A stretch of 64,000 nt of DNA from Strigamia acuminata (GCA_949358305.1 OX442322.1:124001-188000), one strand, 5' to 3'; shown: positions 1 to 10,244, counted from the first letter of the stretch. Numbers and translations are program-made. The notes: generated by a model from the sequence alone, not told the origin.

Positions 1-840
1 TATTAAATTCTCCTCTTGGAGGATGGTATTAAACGACTTAAAATTATAGTCTTGGATGAACTTCTTAATTTCGCCTCCTCCCCATTCCTCGTCGTCCTTA
101 GCTTTGTCTAGGAGTTCCGAAGGTATTATGGGTAGTCGTGGGTCCTCGTGGTTGTCGATGTAATTCCACGAACGTGTGACTGGGTTGGGCTGGATGTTCA
201 TCCGTTCCATCAAATCCATTCCTATCAGCAGGATTGTGTCTCGGGTTGGTAACACGATGAAGAAATGCTTAATCGTGCCTCCCTCCCACATGAAATCAGT
301 TGATAACGTTCCCACTGCTCGAACTTCTCCCGCTGCCGTAAGAACTCGGATATTCTCGTTCATTCCCCGTAATTTTTTCTGTATTTTTTCTTCGAGTGAT
401 TCGAATAAGTCAGTGGAGATGAACGATTGGTCCGCTCCCGAGTCGAGTAGTCCCATTAACACCTTTTTGCCGAAAGAGACAGGTATTTTTGCCAGTACGC
501 TTTTTGCTTCTGTTGATAGGTTGCAACGAAGTATTCGCTTTTTAAGGGGATTGGCCCCTTGGTCGAGCGGTAAAGTCATGAAAGCATTGGCTATGCCATC
601 TTCGTCTCTAATCTCAAATTTCCGTTTTTTAGAAGGTGTTGTTTCTTCGTCAACAGCTTCTTCGAAAAATTCCAACAGTTTTTTCATTTCTTTAATTTGT
701 TTTCCCACTAGTGTAAGGTCCAACGTTGTCAAAGTTATCGCGAGCGGATGTGGAATTACTTTTGCTCCGCCCGCGAATTCCAGTTTTTTGTCATACTGTC
801 GAATTTGGCGGTGAGTTCCTTCAGGACTTTTTCTTGCTCT
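1..840 (-). CDS. pol: pol, N-terminal part with aspartic protease (partial)
   Basis: I read this frame by hand; it has no stop from 840 down to position 1. It is in the -1 frame relative to gag and overlaps gag by about 85 bases, so it is expected to be made as a Gag-Pol fusion. About 130 codons in lies a retroviral-type aspartic protease motif, LLDSGADQSF (around 430-465), with the D-S-G catalytic triplet, followed by the second protease signature ILLIGMDLM (around 180-210). It cleaves the polyprotein inside the retrotransposon particle. The rest of pol is beyond the window. Confidence 0.85.
740..789 (-). promoter_or_regulatory. -1 ribosomal frameshift signal between gag and pol of G1
   Basis: The heptamer A AAA AAC is in the gag frame at 789-783 on the minus strand. 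After an 8-base spacer, bases 774-766 (GCGGGCGGA) can pair with 748-740 (TCCGCTCGC), a 9-bp stem with one G-U pair. A nested alternative hairpin (TGGAATT/AATTCCA) starts directly at the heptamer. A shift of -1 here enters the open pol frame. Motif and frame relation are seen; that it works is inferred from well-known retroviral sites of the same sequence. Confidence 0.75.
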
Positions 841-3317
841 CTAGCGAGTAATTTCACTAACTCTTCTCGCTCTGCGGCCTTGTCGTTGGCTTTTTTCTTC
901 GCCAACTTTGGGCAGGTCTGACGCCAGTGGCCGTCCTCGTTGCAGAAATTACAAGGGCCTTTCTTCTTTCCCTCCCGCGCAAAAGGTTTTCTGGGGTAAT
1001 CCTTCTTCTCAGAAGATGTCTCTGTTTTCGGGTTGTGGTGTTCCGATTTTCTGGACTTCATCTGGGGTCGGTAGCTGGGTGCTAACTCCTTTCCCATGTT
1101 CGCATGTACGACATCGTTGGTATCCTCTTCAACCTCATCGCTTTCTGAGTATTGCTCGGAATCTTCGCTTACTTCGTCTTCCGATTTTTCTTCGGCAGCG
1201 TTAGTTTGCGTGCGATAGGCCTTGTTTGGAGGTGGTATCGGGTTCGAAGATTGTTGGTTTTTCTTTGACGGGAGTGGCTCTATACTTCCGTTTAGACAAT
1301 TTCGTGATTGGAGCAGCTTAGTGGAGTCTATGCTACGTTCCTGTATTCGTTGCTGCCTAGCAGTTCCTAGTGCCCGTTCTTCTTTTGTCAGATTTTCATT
1401 ATACCGAGCATTTACCTCGGTGTGTTTTTTCTCGACGAAAGCAAAGATGGCTTTGAAATTATCTCCCCTAGGAGCGTTCATCTCTCGTAGGACTTTGGTT
1501 GCGATTTCGTTTAATCCTTGTTCGAATAGAGCTTTCTGGTCAAATGGTTTGTCCATTTCACGGAACAGGCTGTCGGCTCGTTGTACGTACTCTCTCAGAG
1601 TTTCTCCGGGAGCTTGTTTCATAGAGCTTACTCTTTTCTGGATTTCCTGGCTCGTCTCGCCATATTGATTGTGGAATTTTATGATGAAGTCTTCCCAATT
1701 TCGAGGTTGGACATCAGCATACCAGTTACGGGCTCGGTTTATCAGCATTTCTGGTATTCCGCGCGTGACCATCTCGTCGGGTTCTGCTCCTAATCGGCCA
1801 ATCGTCAGGGCGACTTCGTCCAAAAACAAGTTGCCGGCGTTCCAGGATCCGTCGAACTTAATTAGTCTCAGGGTCGTCCACTTGATGTTGTTATCTTTGC
1901 GAGAATACAGCCACCGGTCCGCGGAGTAACGTTTCAACAATCCTTCGCTCCGATCGTCTTCCTCGATCTCTTGGCCACGGCTTTGTTGAAGTTTTTGGTC
2001 CATGGCTTGAAGGAGTTCGTCTTTCATCGTCCGTAGTTGGTTGCTTAGCGAGTCAGTCTCACTAAGCAGCAGTGATGATCGTGGATTGTCGGAAGGGAGG
2101 CTCGGGTAATGCGTACCGTTGCCTGTTAGTCCGAATTGATTGGGTTGGAACGACGTTTGTCCTGATGATCCCGCGGTGTTTGGATTATTCGTGAGATCTT
2201 GTGCTATGGTTGAGTTATCGGGGTTCAATTTCTCCGGAGCGAAGGTTCGACTCAGTTTCGTTCCGGGCGGTATCAGATCGTCCAGTCGGGTCCCCGTGAG
2301 GCCTTCGTCCGTTTTTTTGATAAAAACGTAGGAATCTCTTCCAGCATATGCTTCGGCGGCGTGTTTCTTTTCGAGGTGATTTTTAACTGCGTTAATTTCC
2401 TCGAGCGTCGGCATGGCCAGTTTATTTCGACCTGCTTCGTTGCGTATCTGGTTCTTCTGATTTATACATCTGATTAGTTCGGCATTAGGGTCGCCTGGGT
2501 TGGTATTACTGGTTTGGCCAGTTTGCATTGCGAATGAGTTTTTTATTGCCCATGATTGCGCGCCCTGATTATTCCTCCTATCCTGTATAAACGCCTCGTA
2601 CAGTTCCCCTTTGACTTCGTCCGATTCATTCAAGATGCTATCTAGTCCGTTGACTCGGATACTGCCGTGAGATGCTTGAGAGTCGATACTTTCACTGTCT
2701 GATGTTGGTTCGCCGCCGGTCTCGGACTGCTGTCGATCTGCTCTGACCCGACGTCGTTTCTCTCCGCGTCTGGCCGTGTTTTCTGCCAATCTTTTTTCAG
2801 TCCTCTGGTTTACCAGGTCGATTACTCGGCTTAGCTCTGCATATGGATCCTTGTCCTGGTCGATCTCGATGCCATGTGCGCAGGCTACTCGAGTTACTAC
2901 TATTGCTTTGGCTACCAGTTCCTTAGCTGTGTGAGACCGTTCTGGGGAGCTCTGTACGGAGTTTGGCTCCGAATGTTGGCTTAACCCGTTGCTTGGTGGC
3001 TGGATCTTGTAGTCCCTTGCCATTTCTCGTTCGATTATTTTCTGCTTCGCGAGCAATTCTCGAGTCAGTTCGCGCTTCATGGCCATCTGTTTTTCTTGGC
3101 TTTCACGGGCGGCCGCCATCTGCTTAGCCTGACGTTCTTGGGCCAAGTTCTGTTCCATGGCAGCTAATTTCTCGCGATGCTCTCTGGCTAAATCTTCCAT
3201 CAATTCGTTCTTCTTCTTTTCCAACGCAGCTGTTCTTGCTTGGTCGGCTCGAGCAGCCTCGTTGATAATTGCGGTGCCTGTACTTGCCGCTTTATTTAGA
3301 AGAGTCATCAGGTTCAT
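756..3317 (-). CDS. gag: gag polyprotein of G1 with CCHC zinc knuckle
   Basis: An 853-aa structural protein that would build the retrotransposon particle and bind the RNA. The N-terminal ~100 residues are charged and rich in E, K, Q and A, with coiled-coil character. A gag capsid-like domain lies around residues 480-640 (W-x-A-x-N-W-E-D-F pattern). Near the C-terminus there is one zinc knuckle, C-x2-C-x4-H-x4-C (CNFCNEDGHWRQTC). The ATG at 3315-3317 is the first in frame. The last codons contain the slippery site for -1 frameshifting into pol. The reading frame is intact, unlike most genes in this window. Confidence 0.88.
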   Translation of the reverse strand: MNLMTLLNKAASTGTAIINEAARADQARTAALEKKKNELMEDLAREHREKLAAMEQNLAQERQAKQMAAARESQEKQMAMKRELTRELLAKQKIIEREMARDYKIQPPSNGLSQHSEPNSVQSSPERSHTAKELVAKAIVVTRVACAHGIEIDQDKDPYAELSRVIDLVNQRTEKRLAENTARRGEKRRRVRADRQQSETGGEPTSDSESIDSQASHGSIRVNGLDSILNESDEVKGELYEAFIQDRRNNQGAQSWAIKNSFAMQTGQTSNTNPGDPNAELIRCINQKNQIRNEAGRNKLAMPTLEEINAVKNHLEKKHAAEAYAGRDSYVFIKKTDEGLTGTRLDDLIPPGTKLSRTFAPEKLNPDNSTIAQDLTNNPNTAGSSGQTSFQPNQFGLTGNGTHYPSLPSDNPRSSLLLSETDSLSNQLRTMKDELLQAMDQKLQQSRGQEIEEDDRSEGLLKRYSADRWLYSRKDNNIKWTTLRLIKFDGSWNAGNLFLDEVALTIGRLGAEPDEMVTRGIPEMLINRARNWYADVQPRNWEDFIIKFHNQYGETSQEIQKRVSSMKQAPGETLREYVQRADSLFREMDKPFDQKALFEQGLNEIATKVLREMNAPRGDNFKAIFAFVEKKHTEVNARYNENLTKEERALGTARQQRIQERSIDSTKLLQSRNCLNGSIEPLPSKKNQQSSNPIPPPNKAYRTQTNAAEEKSEDEVSEDSEQYSESDEVEEDTNDVVHANMGKELAPSYRPQMKSRKSEHHNPKTETSSEKKDYPRKPFAREGKKKGPCNFCNEDGHWRQTCPKLAKKKANDKAAEREELVKLLAREQEKVLKELTAKFDSMTKNWNSRAEQK

Positions 3318-3388
3318 TTCACTGGGATCCTTTTCGACTGGCTTTTCAATCCGAATCGAGGGTTTTCGAACGATTTATTTAGTCCGGA

Positions 3389-4437
3389 TGAATTACTTCA
3401 AGTCAAGTTGAAATTTAGACTACCAAACGAGGAATTGCAGAAATTGCCAGAAGTGATACTTCCAGGCATTTTACCACAACCCGAGCAAACACTTTTGAAT
3501 GCAGTACGGACCATACCGCCGCTTGTCTGGAAAAAGACCGAAAAGACAAGGCCAACTGGACAAAAGGACTTCGAGTACACGATTGAGGGGCACGATAAGC
3601 CAAAATTGCGGTCCATACCGGAAGTAAGGCGTTATTGTGGGGATCACAATCTTCAAGCCCCCGAACACCTTTTCGAAGATAAGAGGAAAAAGAAGCAATC
3701 CGAATCAAATGTGACACAAGACGATTTCGACTTGAGCGTTTTTGATGAATTTACTCTTGAAGCGAATCATCTTGAAGTCTGTATACCTACACGCTTCGAA
3801 CAAATAGTCAACCTGCCCGAAAAGGAGGAATGGAGCCAGGCAATGTGCGATGAAATCGACACTATGCACGAGCGCGAAGTGTGGGAGCTGGTTCCACCAC
3901 CGCCCGACACAAAGATCATTGGATGCAAATGGATCTACACAGTTAAACAAGATGACAAAGGAGAAGTTGCGCGGTATAAGGCCAGACTCGTAGCGCAGGG
4001 CTTTTCACAAGTCTATGGTGAGTCCTACGAGGAAACCTTCTCACCTGTTGTGGACTTTTCCATTGTGCGCTTTATGTTCACACTCCTCGTTTGCATGCTG
4101 GGATGGGCATATATTCAAGCTGATGTCAAGTGCGCATACTTATACGCGAAGTTGCACAAGACAGTCTATATGCGACAACCCAAAGGATTCGTACATCACG
4201 GCAAGGAAAATTACGTCTGCAAGTTACTGCGAGCGATTTACGGTTTGCATCAGTCAGGAAGAGAATGGGGTATTGAACTTGAGTAAACTTTACTCAGACT
4301 TGGCTTACAACACGTGAACTGGTGCAATTGCGTATATAAGTTTGAAAACGTTGCGTATTTGATAGTGTACGTTGACGATATCGTAGTTTTCGGCAAGCGA
4401 CAAGAAGACGCGATGAATGTTCTCAACATGGTCAAAA
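3389..4437 (+). pseudogene. pol: copia-1 pol, first part (reverse transcriptase), broken
   Basis: Encodes the linker before RT and the N-terminal half of a copia reverse transcriptase: GCKWIYTVKQ, YKARLVAQGFSQ, ADVKCAYLYA, AIYGLHQSGREW, then the catalytic YVDD near 4370. It has no start of its own because the element is truncated. A TAA at 4284-4286 interrupts the frame where copia-3 has a glutamate codon, so GAA to TAA is the simplest explanation. The frame continues beyond the stop to the copia-2 insertion point at 4437 and resumes at 10245. Confidence 0.88.
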
Positions 4438-4978
4438 TGAAGGTCAGCAGCAGAGGAAAGCAGCGTAAAGTCGGCGTGAGCCGAGTGTGGAAGCGCGTAT
4501 CGGGCGCCGTGTGTCCGACACGGACGAAGCAACGACGTTGTCAATTGCCGAGACGAGTGCGCGCGGCCAAATACCGCTTATGTGCGCTTAACAAAACACA
4601 AAAGGTGTTCTAATGATAAACACTAACAACTAAAACAACAAAAGGTTTAATTGAAATGAAACAACTTACAAATTGGCTCCATTCTGGAGTTGAGAAAAGG
4701 CAGAGTAGAATAGCACTGTGTGCCGCCATCTTGGATGGTAAAAACATACATGAGTGACACCTTGTGTCAAAAAAAAGCATTATACAAGGTAAAAACTTAG
4801 GAAAACATAAGATTAGACTAAATAATGCATGATACCTCATGCTTAAATGCATAAAGCAAACATAATGCCAAATATAAAAAGACATATGAATTAATACATC
4901 AAGATAAACAAAATAAAAATTCAAAATGTGATTCTATATCACATCGATATAAATCCTTTGGGTTTCTCAAAACCAACA
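4438..4978 (-). repeat. 3' LTR of copia-2 (541 bp)
   Basis: Direct repeat of 9704-10244 with only a handful of differences that I could see. The ends on the minus strand are TGTTGG and CA. A 104-codon open frame in it appears in both LTRs and is taken as chance. Confidence 0.95.
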
Positions 4979-4995
4979 ATTCCCCCTTTCGATGG
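4979..4995 (-). other. polypurine tract of copia-2
   Basis: On the minus strand a purine run, GAAAGGGGGAAT, directly precedes the 3' LTR start TGTTGG. This is the usual place for the plus-strand primer of reverse transcription. Confidence 0.85.
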
Positions 4996-5227
4996 AAATA
5001 GAATCAGGGGAAATAAAGATCGGGTACTGGAATTACAGTGTATAAGAAATAAAACAGAAATAATAAAGTTGAATCATCGAGCCGGGTACTATAATTGAAG
5101 AACGCTACGTAAGCCCGAATATTCCCACTGGAACTCGATGATCCTCACAATTGGGAATAATAAATGAAGAAAGTCACAATAAAGTCACGGTGAAGTCAGT
5201 GTCGGAAGATCTTGTCGATTAACGACT

Positions 5228-8200
5228 TCAAACGTTCGGAACCAAGCCATTTGGTGAAATGTCCGCAATGTTCTGTTCACCGGATACTTTATGAAGGTCG
5301 AAACATCCCGCCTTATACCACTCTCGCAGCCAATGATATTTGACGCGGATATGCTTGGTCTTGGAATTTTCCACGTCATTTTCAGTAAACTGGATAGCCG
5401 AGAGAGCGTCGGAATAGATCATTGGTCGGGATTGTCGGTTGAGAACTGGAAATTCGGAGTAAATGTGGTCGAGCCAGAAGGATTCTTTAACACATTCCAC
5501 TAGAGAGAGAAATTCCGCCTCCATAGTAGAACATGCGACCGTTGATTGTTTTCGGCATGACCAGCCAATAGGCACATTTCCGATAAAGTTGATATATCCG
5601 CCGAAACTTAGGGACGTTGTTAGATCGCTTGCCCACGACGCATCCGTAAAAGCCCACAACTGACTCGAATTACAGTTAGAAAGTTCGATTCGATAGTCGA
5701 TGGTGTTAGCAACGTACTGGAGAACTTGTGTGAGGGCTCGGATGTGCGTTTTGTCGTAACATGTGTTGAATTGGCTCAACGAAATAACTGAGAATAAGAT
5801 ATCGGGGCGTGTTCTCGACGCAAGGAATAGAAGCGAACCGATTAGAGATCGGTAAGGAAAGTCCGGTAGGTTATCGGTTGACCCCTTTACGAGTGTCGTT
5901 CCAGGTGTGACGGGAACTTTTACGAGACGGTTGATGGAAACTTCAAACTTCTTAACGAGCTTTGTGATGTAGCCACGTTGCGTGATGAAAGTCCGTCCGG
6001 CGTCGCGAATAAATTCGACCTCCAATAATTTCGTGATGGGGCCAAGGTTAACAATGTCGAATTTGGACGAGATAAGCCGAATGATCCGGGTCAACACGGT
6101 GTCGGAAGCGTAAAAGAGAACGATGTCGTCCACGTAAACTAACATGACGGCGCAATTGCCGTAAATGTACACACAATTGCACGCGGGCATCTTCCGAAAA
6201 CCGAGGGCTCGAAGTGTTCCATCCAACTTTTCGTACCACTCCCTCCCTGATTGGTGAAGTCCGTAGAGGGATTTAACAAGCAGCCAGACGTTTCCGGGAT
6301 TCGAACAAGTTGCACCTGCGGGGATGCGCATGTACACCTTGTGCTTTAGGTCCCCATACAGGTATGCACTTTTGACGTCGAGGTGAGCATCCTTCCATCC
6401 TCTGAGGACGACCAGAAGACAGAAGAATAGCCGGATTAAAACAAAGTTCACGACTGGGCTAAAGACCTCGTCGTAATCTACCCCGATGGTTTGGCAAAAG
6501 CCTTGTGCGACGAGTCGAGCACGATAACGAGTTATTTCACCGCTTAGATCCGTTTTGAGTTTGAAGATCCATTTACAGCCTAAGACTGTAGTGTTGGGCG
6601 GCCTCGGAACTTCTTGATAAATTTGCCTTTCTTTGAAAATGTCCAATTCTTCATTAACGGCTTCACACCATTTTGGGGCATCTGGGAACGTTGATATTTC
6701 AGAGTAGGATGATGGCTCCGTACGGCAAAGATGAGCTGCATGTCGGGCCGGAGGAATCAACGGTAACAAATGTTCCATAACGCCGAAGAAGAATAATTCA
6801 GGATCATAAGGGAGATCGTTCACAGTACAGTATGCCTGAATTTCGTTACGGGATCGAAGTCGCAGGCCAGGTTGCGGAAAATAATAGACATCCGCGTCAA
6901 TCGATCCTGGTCGTTGATCTTTCCTTAAGTGTTCTTCGCGAACCCATCTACTAAAGATTGTATCTCCACCCACATAACGCCACATGAAAGAGGTTCTGTT
7001 CCCTTGAGCTGGAACCGACGTCGAACCAGTTGGCAATGGTGACATTGCTCCTTGATCAAATATGGGCGTGGTGTGTTGAAGAATGTTTCCACCTTGTCTC
7101 CGACGTAATGTAATAAAGCGGTTCGGTGAGACAGGTGGTGAAATTTCAGGAGAACTGGCAGGAACAGAAGAAATATTTGGGGAGTCAAATTGTTGTGATT
7201 CGGCTGCGAACGATTGAATAGCATCATCATCGAGTTGATCAATATCCTCGTCAGTGTCCTGTTCTTCTTGAAAGAAAATTGGGTACGTTGCTGAATGGCC
7301 CAATGTTGCAGAACCTGGTAATGCTAATGCACATGCTTCAATTAATTGACGTTCAGGCGTATTAAGTGGTGAAAGATGTACAAGTGGGATAGATATCGAC
7401 CTGGAAACATTTCCATCCTCATCATTATCATCATCATCATCATCGTCTGGGTCGTCGTTATTATCATCGTCCGATGCATTAGATGAGTCTTCATCAGAAT
7501 CATTCTTGGACCAGTCCAGATATTGGACACTGTCGTCAAAAGTGACTCGAGGTTGTTGACCAACGTCAAGTTCTTCGAAAATAGGGAAGCGATTGCCATT
7601 TTGGCTCCTCAATGTCTTTTTGTAAGACTGGTGCTCATCTATGCGCACGTGAATTGACTCCGTTACGCTATTGTCCACAGGATTCCATACGCGGTAACCA
7701 CGCGTGCCGGTGGCGTAACCCACGAGAAATCCCTCCCAGGCTCTTGGGTCGAGTTTCCTGCGTCCCGGTGCAGTGAAGTGCACCCAGCACTTAGATCCAA
7801 TTTTTCTCAGATGACGCAAGGAGAGGGCACGCTGTCGCCAAAGAATATATGGCACTTGATTGTTTAGTCGAGAATGTGGACTACGATTTTTGATATAGGC
7901 AAAGTTGACAGCGATCTCTGCCCATAGAGCGGCTGGAAGTTTCGTCTCTTCTTGTACAGCCCTAATGTGGTCAGCCATTGTCCGGTTAATTCTCTCAGCT
8001 GTGCCGTTCATCTGGGGGCTCGAAGGATTTGTTTGCTGACCCTGGATCCCTTTGTCCTTTAAATACTGTTGAAATTCATTCGATAAGAATTCGCCGCCTC
8101 TATCAGTGCGTATGGCCTTGACACGTGTGTTGGCGACACGCTCAACTCTGGCGACGATTTCTTTGAAGCACGAGAAGACTTGGGATTTTTGTGCTAAGGG

Positions 8201-9376
8201 GGTGATCCAGGTATATCTCGTTGCATCGTCTATAACGGTGAGGACGAAACGAGCACCACCAAATGAAGGAACCGGATACGGCCCCCAGACATCCATATGT
8301 AAGAGGTCAAGAGGCTTGCTGGTGGAAGGATGAGGATCCGGTTTATGAGAAGCCCTAGTGGACTTCGCAATACGGCAGTCATTGCACGCTAATTCCTGCG
8401 ACACTTCCGCCGGTTCAAGTCCGTAAACGTGGTCATTATTGGCTAATAACCGCATCGCGTTGGTATGGAGATGTCCAAGGCGACTATGCCATAAACCGGT
8501 TGCATCCTTGACAGAAGCGGGATTGGCTTGGACTTTCTTTGGTAATTGGGTAGGGTTAGCAATAATCTTCTTTTGTGATTGAGAAGAGTTGCTAGCGGAG
8601 TGGACAACAGGAGGTGTAATAGGCAAAGGACTGCTTGGGATGTATTGGATGACATCAGCATAGGATGGGGTTGGAGAGTTGTTGAGTACAGGCAAGGATT
8701 GTGGGACAGGATTGGTGGCAACCGCGATTGACGTCGGAGCCTCCGTCGCAGGTAATGGCGGCATTTGAATCCTAAAATCCGTAATGTACTGTTGCTGTGA
8801 CTTCTGTTTCTTCGGCTTCGGAATTTTCACGAAGTCCTCTTCCGTCGTGACAAATGTCTGTACGGGTGATTGTTGAATAATTGGTGAAGTCACAGTGGCA
8901 ACTGCCGGATTAGTACACAACCCATCCACATAGTAGAGTCCTCCTTTTTCTTTCGCTCTCAAAATAGCATCCGTAATATCCGTTTGATAGACATGTATTT
9001 CTCCATTGAAGACATGGATGTGGTGTCGAGTCTTATCAATTCTCGATACGGAAATTAGGTTGGCCTCAAAATTGGGCGCATAGAGTACATCAGTCAACGT
9101 CACGTCACAATGAACACCGTCCATGCGTGTTTGTAATGGAACAGTTCCTTTACCAGTCACTTGTGATTTTCCTTGACCAAGTTCTATATCAAATGGGACG
9201 ATGTTTGTAAATTCGGAAAACCACGATCGCACATGCGAAACATGATCTGTGGCACCGCAATCTAGTATCCATTCGTTGGATTGCATCAGGTGAGCCACTG
9301 GACGTTCAACCATTTGCGGTGCACTGGCGAAAAATACAGCTTTGCGGACTGGATGAGAACTTCCTCTCGGAAACAT
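5228..9376 (-). CDS. pol: copia-2 pol: protease, integrase, RT, RNase H
   Basis: A 1382-aa frame with all copia pol domains in the usual order. Protease: WILDCGATDHV near residue 37, with Cys where Ser is usual (D-C-G instead of D-S-G). Integrase: HxxxxH...CxxC zinc site, HMDVWG, RTDRGGEF and NGTAERINR catalytic region (around residues 290-480). RT: GCKWIFKLKT to MLVYVDDIVLF (around 930-1120). RNase H: AFTDASWASD and CSTMEAEFLSL (around 1240-1300). No gag precedes it in frame: a TGA lies 13 codons upstream of the ATG. Near 5257-5262 a missing base moves the C-terminus out of the ADIFTK-like frame, so the last residues are aberrant. Confidence 0.93.
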   Translation of the reverse strand: MFPRGSSHPVRKAVFFASAPQMVERPVAHLMQSNEWILDCGATDHVSHVRSWFSEFTNIVPFDIELGQGKSQVTGKGTVPLQTRMDGVHCDVTLTDVLYAPNFEANLISVSRIDKTRHHIHVFNGEIHVYQTDITDAILRAKEKGGLYYVDGLCTNPAVATVTSPIIQQSPVQTFVTTEEDFVKIPKPKKQKSQQQYITDFRIQMPPLPATEAPTSIAVATNPVPQSLPVLNNSPTPSYADVIQYIPSSPLPITPPVVHSASNSSQSQKKIIANPTQLPKKVQANPASVKDATGLWHSRLGHLHTNAMRLLANNDHVYGLEPAEVSQELACNDCRIAKSTRASHKPDPHPSTSKPLDLLHMDVWGPYPVPSFGGARFVLTVIDDATRYTWITPLAQKSQVFSCFKEIVARVERVANTRVKAIRTDRGGEFLSNEFQQYLKDKGIQGQQTNPSSPQMNGTAERINRTMADHIRAVQEETKLPAALWAEIAVNFAYIKNRSPHSRLNNQVPYILWRQRALSLRHLRKIGSKCWVHFTAPGRRKLDPRAWEGFLVGYATGTRGYRVWNPVDNSVTESIHVRIDEHQSYKKTLRSQNGNRFPIFEELDVGQQPRVTFDDSVQYLDWSKNDSDEDSSNASDDDNNDDPDDDDDDDNDEDGNVSRSISIPLVHLSPLNTPERQLIEACALALPGSATLGHSATYPIFFQEEQDTDEDIDQLDDDAIQSFAAESQQFDSPNISSVPASSPEISPPVSPNRFITLRRRQGGNILQHTTPIFDQGAMSPLPTGSTSVPAQGNRTSFMWRYVGGDTIFSRWVREEHLRKDQRPGSIDADVYYFPQPGLRLRSRNEIQAYCTVNDLPYDPELFFFGVMEHLLPLIPPARHAAHLCRTEPSSYSEISTFPDAPKWCEAVNEELDIFKERQIYQEVPRPPNTTVLGCKWIFKLKTDLSGEITRYRARLVAQGFCQTIGVDYDEVFSPVVNFVLIRLFFCLLVVLRGWKDAHLDVKSAYLYGDLKHKVYMRIPAGATCSNPGNVWLLVKSLYGLHQSGREWYEKLDGTLRALGFRKMPACNCVYIYGNCAVMLVYVDDIVLFYASDTVLTRIIRLISSKFDIVNLGPITKLLEVEFIRDAGRTFITQRGYITKLVKKFEVSINRLVKVPVTPGTTLVKGSTDNLPDFPYRSLIGSLLFLASRTRPDILFSVISLSQFNTCYDKTHIRALTQVLQYVANTIDYRIELSNCNSSQLWAFTDASWASDLTTSLSFGGYINFIGNVPIGWSCRKQSTVACSTMEAEFLSLVECVKESFWLDHIYSEFPVLNRQSRPMIYSDALSAIQFTENDVENSKTKHIRVKYHWLREWYKAGCFDLHKVSGEQNIADISPNGLVPNV

Positions 9377-9683
9377 TATGTAGACCCACTGATTTAAGGC
9401 GAAGGTATTCGGAAATCAACTGTTCGGACACTTTAGTCGGTGTGAAATTCGCTTCAGGCCAGTTGTAGATGGCGAATGTGGCCTGAGCAATTTTTGGCGA
9501 AATTAAATCCGAAAACGTATAGTGGACAACACTGATCGTGTCCAAACGTCGGCGATACGTCGGTAGCGTGGAAATAGGCCCGGGAATCGTTGTGAACTGC
9601 AAAGATACAAATCGCCGCGAAAATTTGCGAAATTCGCGAAATTTTTCGGCGATAGAAGAGAAAAATGGTTATGCAAACAAGCT

Positions 9684-9701
9684 AACCATCCTCTGCTACC
9701 A
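9684..9701 (-). other. primer binding site of copia-2, tRNA-iMet 3' end
   Basis: The minus strand reads TGGTAGCAGAGGATGGTT, complementary over 18 bases to the 3' end of metazoan initiator tRNA-Met including CCA, two bases after the 5' LTR end. It uses the tRNA 3' end, unlike copia-3 and copia-4, which use the internal anticodon region. Confidence 0.88.
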
Positions 9702-9703
9702 AT

Positions 9704-10244
9704 TGAAGGTCAGCAGCAGAGGAAAGCAGCGTAAATTCGGCGTGAGCCGAGTGTGGAAGCGCGTATCGGGCGCCGTGTGTCCGACACGGACGTAGCAACG
9801 ACGTTGTCAATTGCCGAGACAAGTGCGCGCGGCCAAATACCGCTTATGTGCGCTTAACAAAACACAAAAGGTGTTCTAATGATAAACACTAACAACTAAA
9901 ACAACAAAAGGTTTAATTGAAATGAAACAATTTACAAATTGGTTCCATTCTGGAATTGAGAAAAGGCAGAGTAGAATAGCACTGTGTGCCGCCATCTTGG
10001 ATGGTAAAAACATACATGAGTGACACCTTGTGTCAAAAAAAAGCATTATACAAGGTAAAAACTTAGGAAAACATAAGATTAGACTAAATAATGCATGATA
10101 CCTCATGCTTAAATGCATAAAGCAAACATAATGCCAAATATAAAAAGACATATGAATTAATACATCAAGATAAACAAAATAAAAATTCAAAATGTGATTC
10201 TATATCACATCGATATAAATCCTTTGGGTTTCTCAAAACCAACA
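9704..10244 (-). repeat. 5' LTR of copia-2 (541 bp)
   Basis: Partner of 4438-4978. It is followed by the CAAAA target duplication at 10245-10249. Confidence 0.95.

Larger units (their letters stand above)
1..3388 (-). mobile_element. Ty3/gypsy-type LTR retrotransposon fragment (G1), cut by window edge
   Basis: Minus-strand element holding gag and the first part of pol. Its pol runs off the left edge, so RT, RNase H and integrase are not in view. To the right the element stops about 70 bases beyond the gag start, at a junction with copia-1 near 3388; no 5' LTR or primer binding site is present there. The 5' end was therefore lost, perhaps in one deletion that also removed the 5' half of copia-1. 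The gag architecture and the -1 frameshift between gag and pol are typical of Ty3/gypsy elements. Confidence 0.85.
4438..10244 (-). mobile_element. copia-2: complete Ty1/copia element with LTRs and 5-bp TSD
   Basis: Both LTRs are 541 bp (4438-4978 and 9704-10244), begin TGTTGG and end in CA on the minus strand. CAAAA directly precedes 4438 (4433-4437) and follows 10244 (10245-10249). Taking out the element and one CAAAA restores the copia-1 reading frame. A polypurine tract and an 18-base tRNA-iMet primer site sit next to the LTRs. The internal part is short of gag: only about 330 bases lie between the primer site region and the pol frame, so this copy probably depended on Gag from elsewhere. 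Confidence 0.95.

Noticed and set aside
176-814. 212-codon plus-strand frame
   Set aside because: Antisense shadow of the G1 protease/gag end; no domain or transcription signal.
9306-9602. A gag remnant of copia-2 in the 98-codon frame
   Set aside because: It begins at TTG, shows no CCHC knuckle or gag motif, and overlaps the pol start in another frame; I cannot support it.
4610-10190. Identical 104-codon frames at 4610-4924 and 9876-10190
   Set aside because: They are the same place in the two LTRs of copia-2; the protein is low-complexity and only appears twice because the LTR does.
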